Part shown: positions 34,992-45,092 of the stretch, piece after piece | Position numbering within the stretch: position 1 is the first letter of the stretch | Layout: the number at the start of each line of letters is the position of its first letter | Source of the DNA: Patiria miniata | Lineage: Eukaryota > Echinodermata > Asteroidea > Valvatida > Asterinidae | Direction: 5' to 3' | DNA: 64,000 nucleotides | Assembly: GCF_015706575.1 (NCBI RefSeq) | Contig: NW_024037056.1 | Location: 12,785,176 to 12,849,175, forward strand | The notes under the pieces: generated by a model | What the model saw: the letters and a program-made list of their open reading frames with translations, nothing else | Told to the model about the DNA's origin: nothing | Databases searched by the model: none | Made by a program: the position numbers and the translations under genes

Positions 34992-35530
34992 AGGTACAGT
35001 CCATCATTTGTAATTTGTGCATTTTGTTCGTTTGAAGCAACAAACGTGCTCAAAATTTTAAGAAGGGTGCTGAACAACTTAACTGATAAAGTTTCAGCTC
35101 AGCTTCAGCTGTATATTTTGAGAAAAAAACAACATTCTAGGATCTTGATTTCAAATGAAAAGTTGCTGAATCATGTTTTGAATTGGGCCTGAATTCAGCG
35201 TCCGAGACACGTTTTCACTGAGCCGACTGCAGCTACGTGATATCGCGCACTGAGCTGACGAATTATAGCAACCTCGCGCGCGTCTGCGTTGTGTCAACGC
35301 TTGCGCGCGCTTCGCCAAATAAAAAAAACGAACTACTAACGGAAATTTCCAATGATGCGTCTTAAGACGCATCGTTGGAAAGGCCTTCTTTCATTGATTT
35401 CTTCCAAATGACAGCATGCCGGAAAGAATAATTTCACAGGGAGTTTAGTCCCTTACTATCTTTCAACCAAGTATGTTTTTTAACAATACCTACGTCTGGT
35501 ACGGATAGCTGCAAATGATGGACTGTAGCT
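34992..35530. mobile_element. KL1 TTAA-target MITE (539 bp)
   Basis: TTAA at the left (34988-34991) and TGAA at the right (35531-35534, a one-base change). Ends AGGTACAGTCCATCATTTG and CAAATGATGGACTGTAGCT. Central palindrome-like GATGCGTCTTAAGACGCATC at about 35354. Same orientation as 29099-29620. Confidence 0.85.
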
Positions 35531-35534
35531 TGAA

Positions 35535-36405
35535 AGGTAATTTTCAGAAATGGATGGATTCGAAATTGCTTTTGGGCAGCCACAGGAGAGAGAAGGATCC
35601 AAAAGGGAACAAATTGGCGTATATCGTGTCTTGGAAATAAATTCAATTGCATAAGAATTGCTTGTGAAACCACATGCACATGTATACTGTACATGCACAT
35701 TGTGCACAGAAGTAGGTTGTATACATGTTGCTTTTGTCACTTTACATGTTTACACAGTGACAAGGGCATGTTATCCTGTGCCAGACATGCCCACGCTTTT
35801 GTGTCAAAACACCTTTCGCAGATGAGAATGCAAAAATAGGTCGCGTTGTGTTTACCTAAAGAGCCGGGTATATCTTTTTTTACAAAATGTAATTTTGTGT
35901 CGAGGATACTATAATTTCATTGGGACTTTTTTAGTTTTACAAAAATGATTTTGTCTTGGATACTAAAATGTAATCGGACTAGAGTGGACAAAGTTTGTGG
36001 AGAAATTAAATGGACATTTACAGGGTGAATCTAACCATAGAGCTAGGACCAGCTCTATGATCTAACTCAGGTCAATTATTTTTTTCCCGTAAAAAGCAAT
36101 TAAATTTGACACACCAACGAAGCATATATTAAACGAGCATGTTTTTCCACTCATTTGAAAGAAGGAATTACTGAAATTGATCCATGCTATGAGTATGAGA
36201 AGTTATGCATATTTAACTACAAGAGTCCATTTTTACAGCTGTCCACGAAATGCCCTTTGAAGCTGTTGAGCTGAGTGAGAACCAGAGATTACACGCAGGC
36301 ATTCAGATACAATGAGATGCGTTTATAATTTTTGTCAAGACTGAAACATTATTTTTACCATCAGATGCTGTGTTTTGAATATGAGGTTTTTTTCCTGAAA
36401 AAAAA
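35535..36405. other. No recognisable gene
   Basis: Unique-looking AT-rich DNA; nothing identified. Confidence 0.4.
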
Positions 36406-36411
36406 GGGGAA

Positions 36412-36694
36412 GTGTGCGGTCTAGTGGTTAGGATTCGTGACTCATGATCAGAGGGTCCGGGGTTCGGATCCAGCCGCTGGCCATATATTGTGTCCTTGGG
36501 CAAGGCACTTCACCCCCACTTGCCCCTCTCCACCCAGGAGTATAAATGGGTACCGGCATTAGCTGGGGAGTAATCCTGTGATGGACTGGCATCCCATTCA
36601 GGGGGAGTAGAAATATTCTCAGTCGTTTCATGCCAAGGAAACCGGAGATAAACACCGACCTGATGAGCCACATTGGCTCGGGACAGACTTTACT
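36412..36694 (+). mobile_element. tRNA-derived SINE, family S1, best copy
   Basis: The head reads TCTAGTGGTTAGGATTCGTG (A-box region), then a CTCATGA loop with CAT at the anticodon position, then B box GGTTCGGATCC (36461-36471). The body follows: GTGTCCTTGGGCAAGGCACTT, CACCCAGGAGTATAAATGGG, GATGGACTGGCATCCCATTC, TCGTTTCATGCCAAGGAAAC. It ends GACAGACTTTACTAC with a short TTTAC-like tail. Confidence 0.85.
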
Positions 36695-36699
36695 ACTTT

Positions 36700-37225
36700 T
36701 TACTTTCCTGAAATAATTATGGTGATTTTTGTCAGTTTTACTGTGCAAATTTTTGTTCAGTCATGAAGGCAGGAAAATGCCCTTGTTTCATTGTATTGCC
36801 CCCCCCCCCCATTTTTTTCATTCCGCCGCCGGTGATCCGAATCGATTCCAAAATGATGGCTTCACCCAAGCCAATCAGGACAATCAGATGCATCGAGTGC
36901 ACGTGGCGAAACCGTAAATGTCAACAAGACACCTCACAGCATAACCTTCAATGCTTTCATTTATATCTTTGCTGATATAAGCTGCCTTTCCAAATATCCA
37001 TTTTCACTCCATTGTGTGTCTGTCTCGTAGCCGTAGTTACCAGCCTTCAGATTAGAATAAGCCTAAAATATGCAACGAAAGCACAATGTTCATGTATGGC
37101 GAGGCTTCTTCATGTATTATGGCAACTTGTTTTTTTTTCCCCCAGAGAAGTAATGTAGATACCTTCTCCTGTATTCTGGGGAATGGGGATACAGACTCTT
37201 TGGGATTTCGAATGTATGTGTTTTG
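36700..37225. other. No recognisable gene
   Basis: A C run at about 36800-36810. Short ORFs only. Confidence 0.4.
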
Positions 37226-37229
37226 GGGG

Positions 37230-37760
37230 TAATTCAAACATTATGAAAGGAAGTGTAACATCCATGACAGAGCCAGTTAACCATGATATCTAACTAACCC
37301 TCCTGCTGTCTGAACAGTCACAGACAGTCAAAATAAATCAGTCCTCGCCCCTGCCATGCCTTTTACACAGGCTAGTCACCAACAGTCAGATCATATTTCA
37401 AGCAAGCACTGTGACTAGTCAAATTCAGTCAACAGACAAAAGCAGGCAAGTGGTTACAGCTGGCTTATCAGTCACCTACAGTCAGCATAGCTGCATCAAG
37501 TGACATAAACAATCACCGCCTGTCAGTCCTGCTTTATGTAGGCTGGTTGCTCTTAACTGTTAAAAACAGTCACTTGATTGATTTTGACTGAAAGGACAAC
37601 TCTGCACAGCAGTATGAGGGTTAATAATTCAGAGAAATGATCCAAAACTCCTAGTCTGTAATCTCCTTGACCATTACTAGATGTTGGATGAAAGTTGAAA
37701 TTTGGGGGACAAAAATTCAGGTTTATTCACTAAGCTCTTCAAAGCTCTGTCACGAGCATG
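37230..37760 (+). mobile_element. Foldback MITE F1 interrupted by PB1
   Basis: 37230-37293 (ATTATGAAAGGAAGTGTAAC, CATGACAGAGCCAGTTAACC) and 37625-37760 (TAATTCAGAG, GTCTGTAATCTCCTTGACCA, TTTATTCACTAAGCTCTTCAA) together match the complement of the complete F1 copy at 24422-24635. Outer termini are worn. Confidence 0.7.
37298..37620 (-). mobile_element. PB1 TTAA-target MITE inserted in F1
   Basis: Left CCCTCCTGCTGTCTGAACAG, right ends TATGAGGG. It is flanked by CTAA (37294-37297) and TTAA (37621-37624). The uninterrupted F1 copy has ATCTAATTAATGATTC at this point, so a TTAA duplication is directly supported. Inverse orientation to 50776-51114. Confidence 0.9.
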
Positions 37761-37926
37761 ATCTCGTTTATAGCCCAAAACAAACATCCATGTATGGTTA
37801 TATAGGCTGATACTTGTACATTAAGGTCTCAACTTGTTTTCTCTTGGTGATCCAGCTATACTTTCTCCTAAATTGTGGGGAATGTAGCTTCATATATATT
37901 GGACATGTTTTGTTTTGGCAAACGAA

Positions 37927-37950
37927 GGGGGGGGGGGGGGGGGGGGGGGG
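37927..37950. repeat. G24 homopolymer
   Basis: An uninterrupted run of 24 G just left of the PB2 element. Confidence 0.95.
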
Positions 37951-37964
37951 TTTAAACCCCTTAA

Positions 37965-38647
37965 CCCTAACCTCCCAAACTCCATCAAAATCCATCTCCC
38001 CATTTTTGATGGGTTTTGGAAGACTTGGTCCTGCAGACAGATATTGATGGAGTATGATGGACTTGGGCCTGGAGGCCTAAAGCAGTGCTGGGGAATCCAA
38101 TTGATTTTGTCTAGCATCATGTACTGCTCTTGTCACGTAAGCCATGTGTGTACTAAGTCCATCGATATCCACCAGCACTTTGGTGGTGGATTCCATTTTA
38201 GGCCAAAAAAAACCTCGGTCTCTGGTCAGCGCGCGCGTCGATTTTAATCATGCACGTCAACCTTTTTTTTTCTTCAAATTAACACGGAAGCTACAACAGC
38301 GTCCTCTATTGCCGCACCTCCTCAAATTTTTGTACCAAGGAGCACCAAGGAATGGAAAATTGCACCAAGGCAAATGATAAAGGGCACCAAGGCAAATGAT
38401 GGAGGACACCAATGTATAATGAGGACATAAAAAAGCAAAATAGTACCCACCTTGTCTGTACAATTGAAGCTTGAAAAAAAAAAAAGACACCAAAAAAAAC
38501 GCGTCGCCGCATCAATTCCGGAACTTCGGTCTGACCCAAGACCGATTATTTTTTTTTTTTGGCCTTATCATGTAATGGAAGCTGAGTGAGTGATGGATTT
38601 TTTTCGGATGTTGATCCTCTACTTGCAGACAGCAGGGAGTTAGGGTT
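37965..38647. mobile_element. PB2 TTAA-target MITE interrupted by H1
   Basis: Left TTAA (37961-37964) then CCCTAACCTCCCAAAC; right GCAGGGAGTTAGGG with TTAA at 38648-38651. It matches the 20137-20463 copy in inverse orientation (GGCCTGGAGGC, GGAATCCAATTGATTTT, CTAGCATC, GTACT.AGTCCATC). About 315 bp remain once the H1 insertion and its duplicated TTA are removed. Confidence 0.8.
38201..38564 (+). mobile_element. H1 PIF/Harbinger-like MITE, complete (364 bp)
   Basis: Perfect TTA duplications (38198-38200 and 38565-38567). Ends GGCCAAAAAAAACCTCGGTC and GACCGATTATTTTTTTTTTT-GGCC, with GGTCAG/CTGACC just inside. Inside are several GCACCAAGGCAAATGAT-type units. The uninterrupted PB2 copy at 20.2 kb provides the empty site. 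Confidence 0.9.
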
Positions 38648-38654
38648 TTAATGC

Positions 38655-40290
38655 CCCATATAGATCCACAACTGAGTTCAAAATGTCATGCCCGTCCATT
38701 TCAAATTTATAACACAATGTGTTGGCGTACTGTTAATTACCTGCCCCATTCCCATGATGGCTTCCTCGAAGACATCATCGACTCATTACGTATGCTAATG
38801 TCATCATTTTCCCCATTGCTGGCACCACTAAGTGATTCCATTTCCCCTCTGTTACACCTTTGTGTGCGGCCGCACTGCCGTCTTGAACATGTCGCTTCCT
38901 GTTGTTTTCTAGCCGGCGGAATCGGGGGAATCACTCTTGTATCATCGTCGGCCATCGCTGACCGTTACATTCCAGGGACTGTGCGTTAGTGCCCTGGTCG
39001 ATCAGATCAATAATGACATCTAGAACCACTCAGCAGATTTTGACGTGAATGAAAAAGAAAACAAAAATAGCTTAAAGGCTATCCCTTCCTTCAATTTCAG
39101 TTTGTTTCTTCTTGAATGAGAATTAAATTTTGAAGCAGTCGGGTTTTCAGTATACAATCGTGGTATATTTATTTGAGAGTGACACTTTGTGATGAGTTAC
39201 TGGTGTGCTGTATTACATAGAATCATGTTTAAATGTTGCCTCTTTCAGTGATTCAGGGATGCCACTTTTATGGTTGTGGCTGGAATTCTGGCTTGTTCAT
39301 GTTTTAAGGGGAAACGTTTGGTATTTCATCCCTTCGCAGGCCGGAAAATAAATCCTTGCGTTGCACGCATGAAAAAAAATCAATAAGTATAACAGAAAAT
39401 TACAAATTACTTCTGTTTTGAGGTGTGCGATCACACCCCTACGCCATCACATGACTAAAAGCTTCCTGAGAAGTGCGAATAATCGCACGCCTGAATCCCT
39501 CAGTACCGCACACCTCAGCATACATTTACGTCATAATTACACTTCATAATTTTTAAAAAATAAAGTACGTCAGTGAAGAGAATATGGATTTATTGTAAAC
39601 CAAGATGAATATTTTGAAAAACAATACCAGGTTGTTCAATCCCAGCTTGGACCACAGAATCACACGCCTAGAAAAATCACACGCCTAGAAAAATCCAGGT
39701 GTGCGTTTTCCACACACACCTGTGATTTTCAAATCAGAAGGACTGTTTATGGCGAACGATTGTTTAAAAGCTAAGTGTATGGTTCGCGAGTCTTGAATCA
39801 TTGTGCATGGCTGCATGCGCTGCTCAATGGCGATCACCATGCTTGCGAGATACACAATATGTATTATATATTGTTCATTCAGTTTCGACATGCGTAACGC
39901 GTTATATTTCGACTGAGTATTTTGTACATGTATGGTGAATTGGGATGTTGCCAAGTTTTTCCGGTCGGTCGTGGGGCAAAAAAACCCACCAGCATTCTTG
40001 GATTTGTGAAGAGTATTGACTGGCTTTTTAACTGCCCTCATAAATTTTTATTACTGCCATAAATTGTAGCTTTTCTGTAAGCCAGACTACAGCATAGGTT
40101 TCAGTGAGTAGAGGATTTTTCAATAGGCCCATGGATGAACATGATGAACGCCTGAGGATACTTGTCACATCGGTACTCAAACACTTACGAATAGAAGCCT
40201 TTGGTTAGAGAAATACAGATAAGGATTGCCCTTCGTGGTCTGCCATATTACCTTTTATTTTGGGGAATAATGATCCACTTTGTCAGGCTC
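38655..40290. other. No recognisable gene
   Basis: The 112-codon ORF at 38651-38989 and the 118-codon ORF at 39685-40041 have no recognisable domain. A CACACGCCTAGAAAAATC unit is tandemly duplicated at about 39661-39695. Confidence 0.35.
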
Positions 40291-40296
40291 ATCGTC

Positions 40297-40460
40297 AAGG
40301 GGGGGGGGGGACCTGGTGGGGCCAGGCCCCCCTTGGCGAGCAATTGGCCCCCCCCCCCCCACGGCAAAAGCCGCACATGTGTATTTTTGTATTTTTACGG
40401 TAGTGGGCCCACCTAGTTGGTACTTTGGCCCCCCCGATGCTCAGGGCTGGCGACGGGCCT
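40297..40460. mobile_element. G/C-run element, possible hAT-like MITE
   Basis: G12 at the left, GGGGCCAGGCCCC, C14, then TTTGGCCCCCCCGATG and GGCTGGCGACGGGCC. The composition and order resemble the hAT-like elements at 17.75 and 27.5 kb, but no paired ends or target duplication were found. Confidence 0.4.
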
Positions 40461-40464
40461 GCAC

Positions 40465-40955
40465 TTTGTTCTTGCTTCAGAAAGCAAATGTATTGTAACA
40501 AAACTTTGAAAACAGAATTTCAGAAAATGCATCTCTTTTTCCAACTTAGAAACCATCATCTCATCGTTTGTCACAAATCAACAAATTGCTGGCAATTATA
40601 ATTTTAGGCTTTCTTCGTCTTTTTTTTATTTAGATGAAGAAAAAGAAATTGATTCTATAATTTCCTGTGCATAAACTGCACTTGACAGGCATCAAAATTG
40701 GAATCATAAATCGGTCACCTTTTTCTCTTTTTTCTTTTTTCCCCTGTGGTTGTGGGAACGTGACATACATTCCCAGCTGTGCCGCCTGCACCATGACGAT
40801 GATGCAGTACCCAAACAATATCTGTCCGGTTCATGTCTCGCTACAAGTACGCCCTTGCCATTTTTGCACTTCATTCCCCCGCCAGTCGGCTCTTTCATCA
40901 AGAGCTGGAATTTTTTGTGATCGATATTTACGCATTTTTTGGGTGACAAGCCAGT
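40465..40955. other. No recognisable gene
   Basis: Two overlapping ORFs of about 100 codons lie on opposite strands, unrecognised. Confidence 0.35.
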
Positions 40956-40961
40956 TATTTT

Positions 40962-41320
40962 AGGCAAAAAAAAAATAAAAAATGTTGGTTTCTGGTCAGC
41001 GCTCGTCAATTTTGCTCATGCGCGCCAATCTTTTTTCCCTTCAAATTCTCGCAGTAGCTACAACAGCGCCCTTTATTGCCACACCGCCTCAAATTTTCGC
41101 ACCAAGGAGCATCAAGGAATGGGGTAGGGCACCAAGGCAAATGATGGAGGACACCATACATGTATGAGGACATAAAAAGCAAAATAGTATCCAATTTGTC
41201 TGAACAATCCAAGCTTGAAAAAACAAACAACCCCCCCCCCAAAAAAAAAACCCCACTGCATCGCCGCATCAATTCAGGAACTTTGGTCTGACCAGAGACC
41301 GACTATTATTTTTTTTGGCC
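40962..41320 (+). mobile_element. H1 PIF/Harbinger-like MITE, complete (359 bp)
   Basis: Flanked by TTA (40959-40961) and GTA (41321-41323). Ends GGCAAAAAAAAAA and TTTTTTTTGGCC; inner blocks GGTTTCTGGTCAGCGC and GGTCTGACCAGAGACCG. Collinear with 38201-38564 but with one fewer CACCAAGG-type unit. Confidence 0.8.
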
Positions 41321-41745
41321 GTATGTACCTTGTGCCAATCTATATGACAGATCAATGTATGGCCCAAAAAAAAAAAAAAAATGGAACCGTCGGTGTGACC
41401 GACAATCAGGATTCCTTGTCGACGCTGATGCGATCCCATGACAATATTTGTTGAGTATCATTTTTCCATACGTACACGTAACATGACGGCCGTACATATA
41501 TTGACTTTACCGCGGCAAGGTTGCAGATGAATATTTCACATCCTTGGGAATTGAATTTTAAGTTGAAAACAGATAGGACAGCGACTTACGTTACGGTTTT
41601 CTTTAAGGATAGATTACAACAAATGTTTGTGATTTCGAGACGAGGGAAAACTAGCAATGCTGTATGACATCGAACCTGAGGTGTGTCTGCATGAACAAAA
41701 CATGTTTGGGCATAATTTGCATGTCTTGATGTGTTTTTGTGAATG

Positions 41746-41800
41746 CAGGGGCGTCGCTAGAGGAGTATTTGGGGGGGGGGTGGTGAAAAAAGTCATTGTT
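41746..41800 (+). mobile_element. hAT-like terminus (solo end)
   Basis: CAGGGGCGTCGCTAGAGG followed by a G run, like the terminus seen at 59155-59444. No matching right end was found downstream. Confidence 0.45.
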
Positions 41801-41944
41801 TTGTTGGCAAAATCCTCATACTATTTGCAAAACTACTTGTTTGTTGGCAAATATGATTGGACAAATAACAGCACCTATTGTCCGATAATGTCAAAAATAT
41901 CCACAGTGACCAGTGCCCCAAGTCAGATGGTGTCGTTCTCCCTC

Positions 41945-42300
41945 ACCCTCATGTAGTCCGGTTCCGTGTTCCTATACTTAAGACGAAACAGAACAATTTA
42001 TAGACGTCAGGGAATTGTCAGGTCAGGGAACTAGACTAGCTGGCTAGATTGTACAAACAAATTGTGGACTAACTAAATTTGGTAAATTGGGGGGCAGTAT
42101 TTTGAGGAAGCCAGTTTTTTCCAACGATGGTCAGCTGACCATTGTTGGAAATTGATACCAAAATTCCTCTTGTCTTGAAAATGACAGCACCCCAGGTGCC
42201 ATGATTTCACAGATGCTTGAGACTATTTATTCACTTGCAGTCAAGTAGGTATTTCATAATAATTTGGTAGTTTTGTATTTTGATGTTTGAAAGTACTTTT
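41945..42300. mobile_element. KL2-type MITE fragment
   Basis: Shares TAGTCCGGTTCC, CTTAAGACGAAA, GGAATTGTCAGGTCAGGGAA, the central palindrome TTTTTTCCAACGATGGTCAGC with its complement, and the CACCAGGAGCCA-type block with 25106-25623. Outer ends are missing or decayed. Confidence 0.65.
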
Positions 42301-42304
42301 AAGT

Positions 42305-43160
42305 GTAGAAAAAGGTAGCTCTAATGGTATAAGCAATGAGTCTTGTTGCTATACGTGTGTATGGCCTAATTAACAGATGACGAAAACAATTTATTTTTTT
42401 CATGTAGTAGAAAGACATTTTGTGTTTTCAATCTTTTTTGGGGGTAATCGCCCTCCCTCCATCCATGGAAAGATTAAATTACCTTTTGTTCACGGCAAAT
42501 GATGTCAATTTGCAAGAAGCAATTTGCCGCATCTTATTCGCTCCACAGCACATCTCCTGCGGGTGGGGAAAAATATCCTCCAGTGATAGCGGGGCAAGGA
42601 CGCAATATGTCTATTTCCTGTTATCATCTCAGTGCCACAGATAACACTTCAGTTTCTGTCCTCTGGGGTCTGGTACCGGAATTGATGCACATACAATGGA
42701 GTTACATTTAACCTTCAACTAGATTCCACGTATACATTGTACATGTATGTACGTGTGTATGTTTGCTGAAGACAAGGAATTGAATACATTATACATAAAT
42801 ACAGCCTATTGGATCCATGCACAAACAAGAGAGGGCGCTGTTTGACCAATTTTGAGAGCCAAGTGGATGGGGCACACTGCGTGTGTGTACTGGTTCGCAT
42901 GCGTAAAAGTGCACAGCACGCACGACTAATTTTACTCTGAATGCATTGCGCGCAATTGCGTGAGCATCAGGCATCGTCGTCAATTTGTTCAATGAATATC
43001 TGTCTCAGTGGTCTCTCCCAACTCTCCCTTTCTTACCATTGAGGGGGTACTTGTACTTGTGCCCGGAAACCAAACTTAAAATGAAAGTTGAGTCATCTTT
43101 GTCTTATAATAGTTGATGCGGCACCCGCTGCTATGTACATCAGATTCCAACCAGCCAACC
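42305..43160. other. No recognisable gene
   Basis: Nothing identified; ORFs up to 74 codons unrecognised. Confidence 0.4.
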
Positions 43161-43165
43161 GATCC

Positions 43166-43347
43166 CATTAGCTCAGTGGTCGAGTGGTAAGACATCTGCA
43201 CTAGAAAGCAGGAGGTCGTGGGTTCGAGTCCCACCCGAGTGATTTTTTTCCAGCTTTCACTCGAGAGGTAACACACTGAGTATACAGTGTTTAAAACGTT
43301 GGTGAAGGGCAAAACCTAATTTGATTTTTATCACCCCGACGCAAAAT
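43166..43347 (+). mobile_element. tRNA-derived SINE, family S3, best copy
   Basis: The head TTAGCTCAGTGGTCGAGTGG has an A box. An anticodon-like arm pairs TCTGC with GCAGG around an 8-base loop ACTAGAAA, and B box GGTTCGAGTCC is at 43221-43231. The body GTGATTTTTTTCCAGC, GAGAGGTAACACACTGAGTA, GTGAAGGGCAA and GCAAAATTCCATCTTATGA follows. The 8-base loop and absence of CCA-compatible acceptor pairing argue against a working tRNA. Fragments lie at 1265 and 16567. Confidence 0.8.
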
Positions 43348-43377
43348 TCCATCTTATGATACATGTACATATACCAG

Positions 43378-43533
43378 TGGGGATACGCCTCTCCAAGCTG
43401 TGATTGTGGAGAGATTCAAACAATGAATCACATAGTGAATGACTGTCCCATTACCAGACTAGACGGAGGAATCGAAGCCCTACACAACTGCGAGGAAGCT
43501 GCCCTGGAGTGGCTGGCGGAGAGAGCGTGCTGA
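43378..43533 (+). pseudogene. LINE (non-LTR) reverse transcriptase C-terminal fragment
   Basis: The frame starting at 43378 is open for 51 codons up to TGA at 43531-43533. It contains CDCGEIQTMNHIVNDC, a C-x-C-x7-H-x4-C zinc-knuckle pattern with the typical CG..QT..H....C spacing found at the C-terminus of many LINE polyproteins (RTE, CR1 and Jockey-like clades). It then runs through ALHNCEEAALEWLAERAC to the stop. After the stop the next frame reads NAYDNIRFAQ, so the tail may be frameshifted. No catalytic RT motifs are present; this is a dead 5'-truncated copy directly downstream of the S3 SINE. The clade cannot be decided from so short a piece. Confidence 0.8.
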
Positions 43534-43815
43534 ACGCATACGACAACATTCGTTTCGCACAGTCCCTCAACAATGCCCTCTTACAAAAAAAAATCCCTTT
43601 AATTAGAAATGTAGATGATGAGGGAATGAAAGTAAGCCTGATCATGTTCACGTAGGCAATCTGGAGCCTAATACTCATGTAAATGAGACAGATTGGGACT
43701 GATTGACTTCCATGGTGGATTGGCTTGCTATTACTGCTTCACTTGACTGAATTCAGCCTGCTAGCACAGCAGGTTGAATTGTAATAAAGGGCCCATGCAA
43801 TGTAATATTTTTTAA

Positions 43816-44065
43816 GGCCCCCCCAAATAGTTCTGCTTCCGGTTTCCCTATACCTAGTACCCTAGTCTGACAGCCCCTACCCTAAATTTTGTATGGGAAG
43901 GATGAGGAAAAAACACCATAAACCATCAATTTCTACCTTTTTCCTTGACTACACGCAGACGCCTCTATATGATTGTACACAAAAAAATGCCAAACAAAAA
44001 AAATTCCCTACCTACCTACCCTGTTTTTGAATGCCATGTAATCGGAAGCAGATTTTTTTTTTGCC
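43816..44065. mobile_element. H2 PIF/Harbinger-like MITE (250 bp)
   Basis: Perfect TAA flanks (43813-43815 and 44066-44068). Left end GGCCCCCCC then TTCTGCTTCCGG; right end CGGAAGCAGATTTTTTTTT-GCC. The interior (CTGACAGCCCCTACCC, CATAAACCATCAATTTCTACC, CTACACGCAGACGCCTC) is the complement of the 23738-23983 interior. Confidence 0.85.
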
Positions 44066-44069
44066 TAAT

Positions 44070-45090
44070 GCAATCCTTGAAAATGCACCATTGTGTCCCA
44101 TTTTTAACCTATTTTCAATTTTTGTTTTGCTATTTTCGAGGATGTTTTGGTGCCTTTTTGGGTTTTATGCTTTAAACAAATTTCCATATTCATGAACAAC
44201 AGTGTGATGTCATTTCAGGCAGATACCTCAATGTAAATAGCTATTTCAGCAGCAAAAGTTGCCAGGATTTAGGATATTTTGCTGTCGTGAATTTTCTTTT
44301 CTTTGGTGATTCGTTGTTGTGTCAGTAAATGGCAGGAAGCCAATGAGCAAACTTTTCTCACAGATGTTTTCAATGAGCACATTTTTGGTTTACAATTTGA
44401 ACAGAAAACCCCTAAACTGAACAGTACTGTCTTCCTGAAATGACATCAAAGCAACAGCGTCCTCAGTTGTCCGGAAAAGCATGGACAATTTTAAAAGTTT
44501 TTAAGAAGTGCACTTTTCAATAAAATTAACCAAAAAGGGATGTCAAATAGTTTTCATACATTTAAAGAGGAGTAAAAAGTTGAACACAAAACATGTTCCT
44601 AATAAGAAAAATTCATCTCATCGACCCTTTAAGATGTCTGCATAAGAAATTGAAAGCAAGGAATTTCGGTTTCAAATTCCTGCCCGCCTTAAAATAACCA
44701 GGGGAATTTTTCTTTCTTTCTTGCAGGTTTGCTGAAAGTCTAAGCATGCAAGGCTAACAGTTACAGTGCTTTGGAAAGGTACGTTCAATTTTTGCTTTCT
44801 ATAATAGTTGCTTGAGGGCAGTGTTCATAAAATTCAAGTGGCATACCCATACATTTATTGCTCTTGATTGGATGGGTCAATTCAGGACACAAACTAAATA
44901 AAAAAAATTGGGCGTTACACACGTAGATCCTATACATGCCCGGATGTGCTGTATTCTCGTAAAATCTCGCAAGTTTTTGAGACAACTTACATATATACAC
45001 GCTAATAAGTCATTTGCGAGTGACCTATATACCCGTTGGGATTTAAATTTGAAAAACATGTGGTACACTGACTAATGCTTGGCACACTTT
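44070..45090. other. No recognisable gene apart from a tentative exon
   Basis: AT-rich with no TE recognised. See 44727-44778. Confidence 0.35.
44727..44778 (+). other. Tentative non-coding exon (52 nt)
   Basis: A strong acceptor (TTCTTTCTTTCTTGCAG ending at 44726) and a good donor (AAAG/GTACGT at 44779) enclose 52 nt. All three frames contain stops, so if real it belongs to a UTR or a non-coding transcript. There is no other support. Confidence 0.18.
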
Positions 45091-45092
45091 AA

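Noticed and set aside
36412-36480. Functional tRNA-Met gene
   Set aside because: The CAT loop and boxes are SINE-embedded and repeated elsewhere with the same body.
43166-43240. Functional tRNA gene
   Set aside because: A and B boxes are good, but the anticodon loop is 8 bases, acceptor pairing is absent and a SINE body follows.
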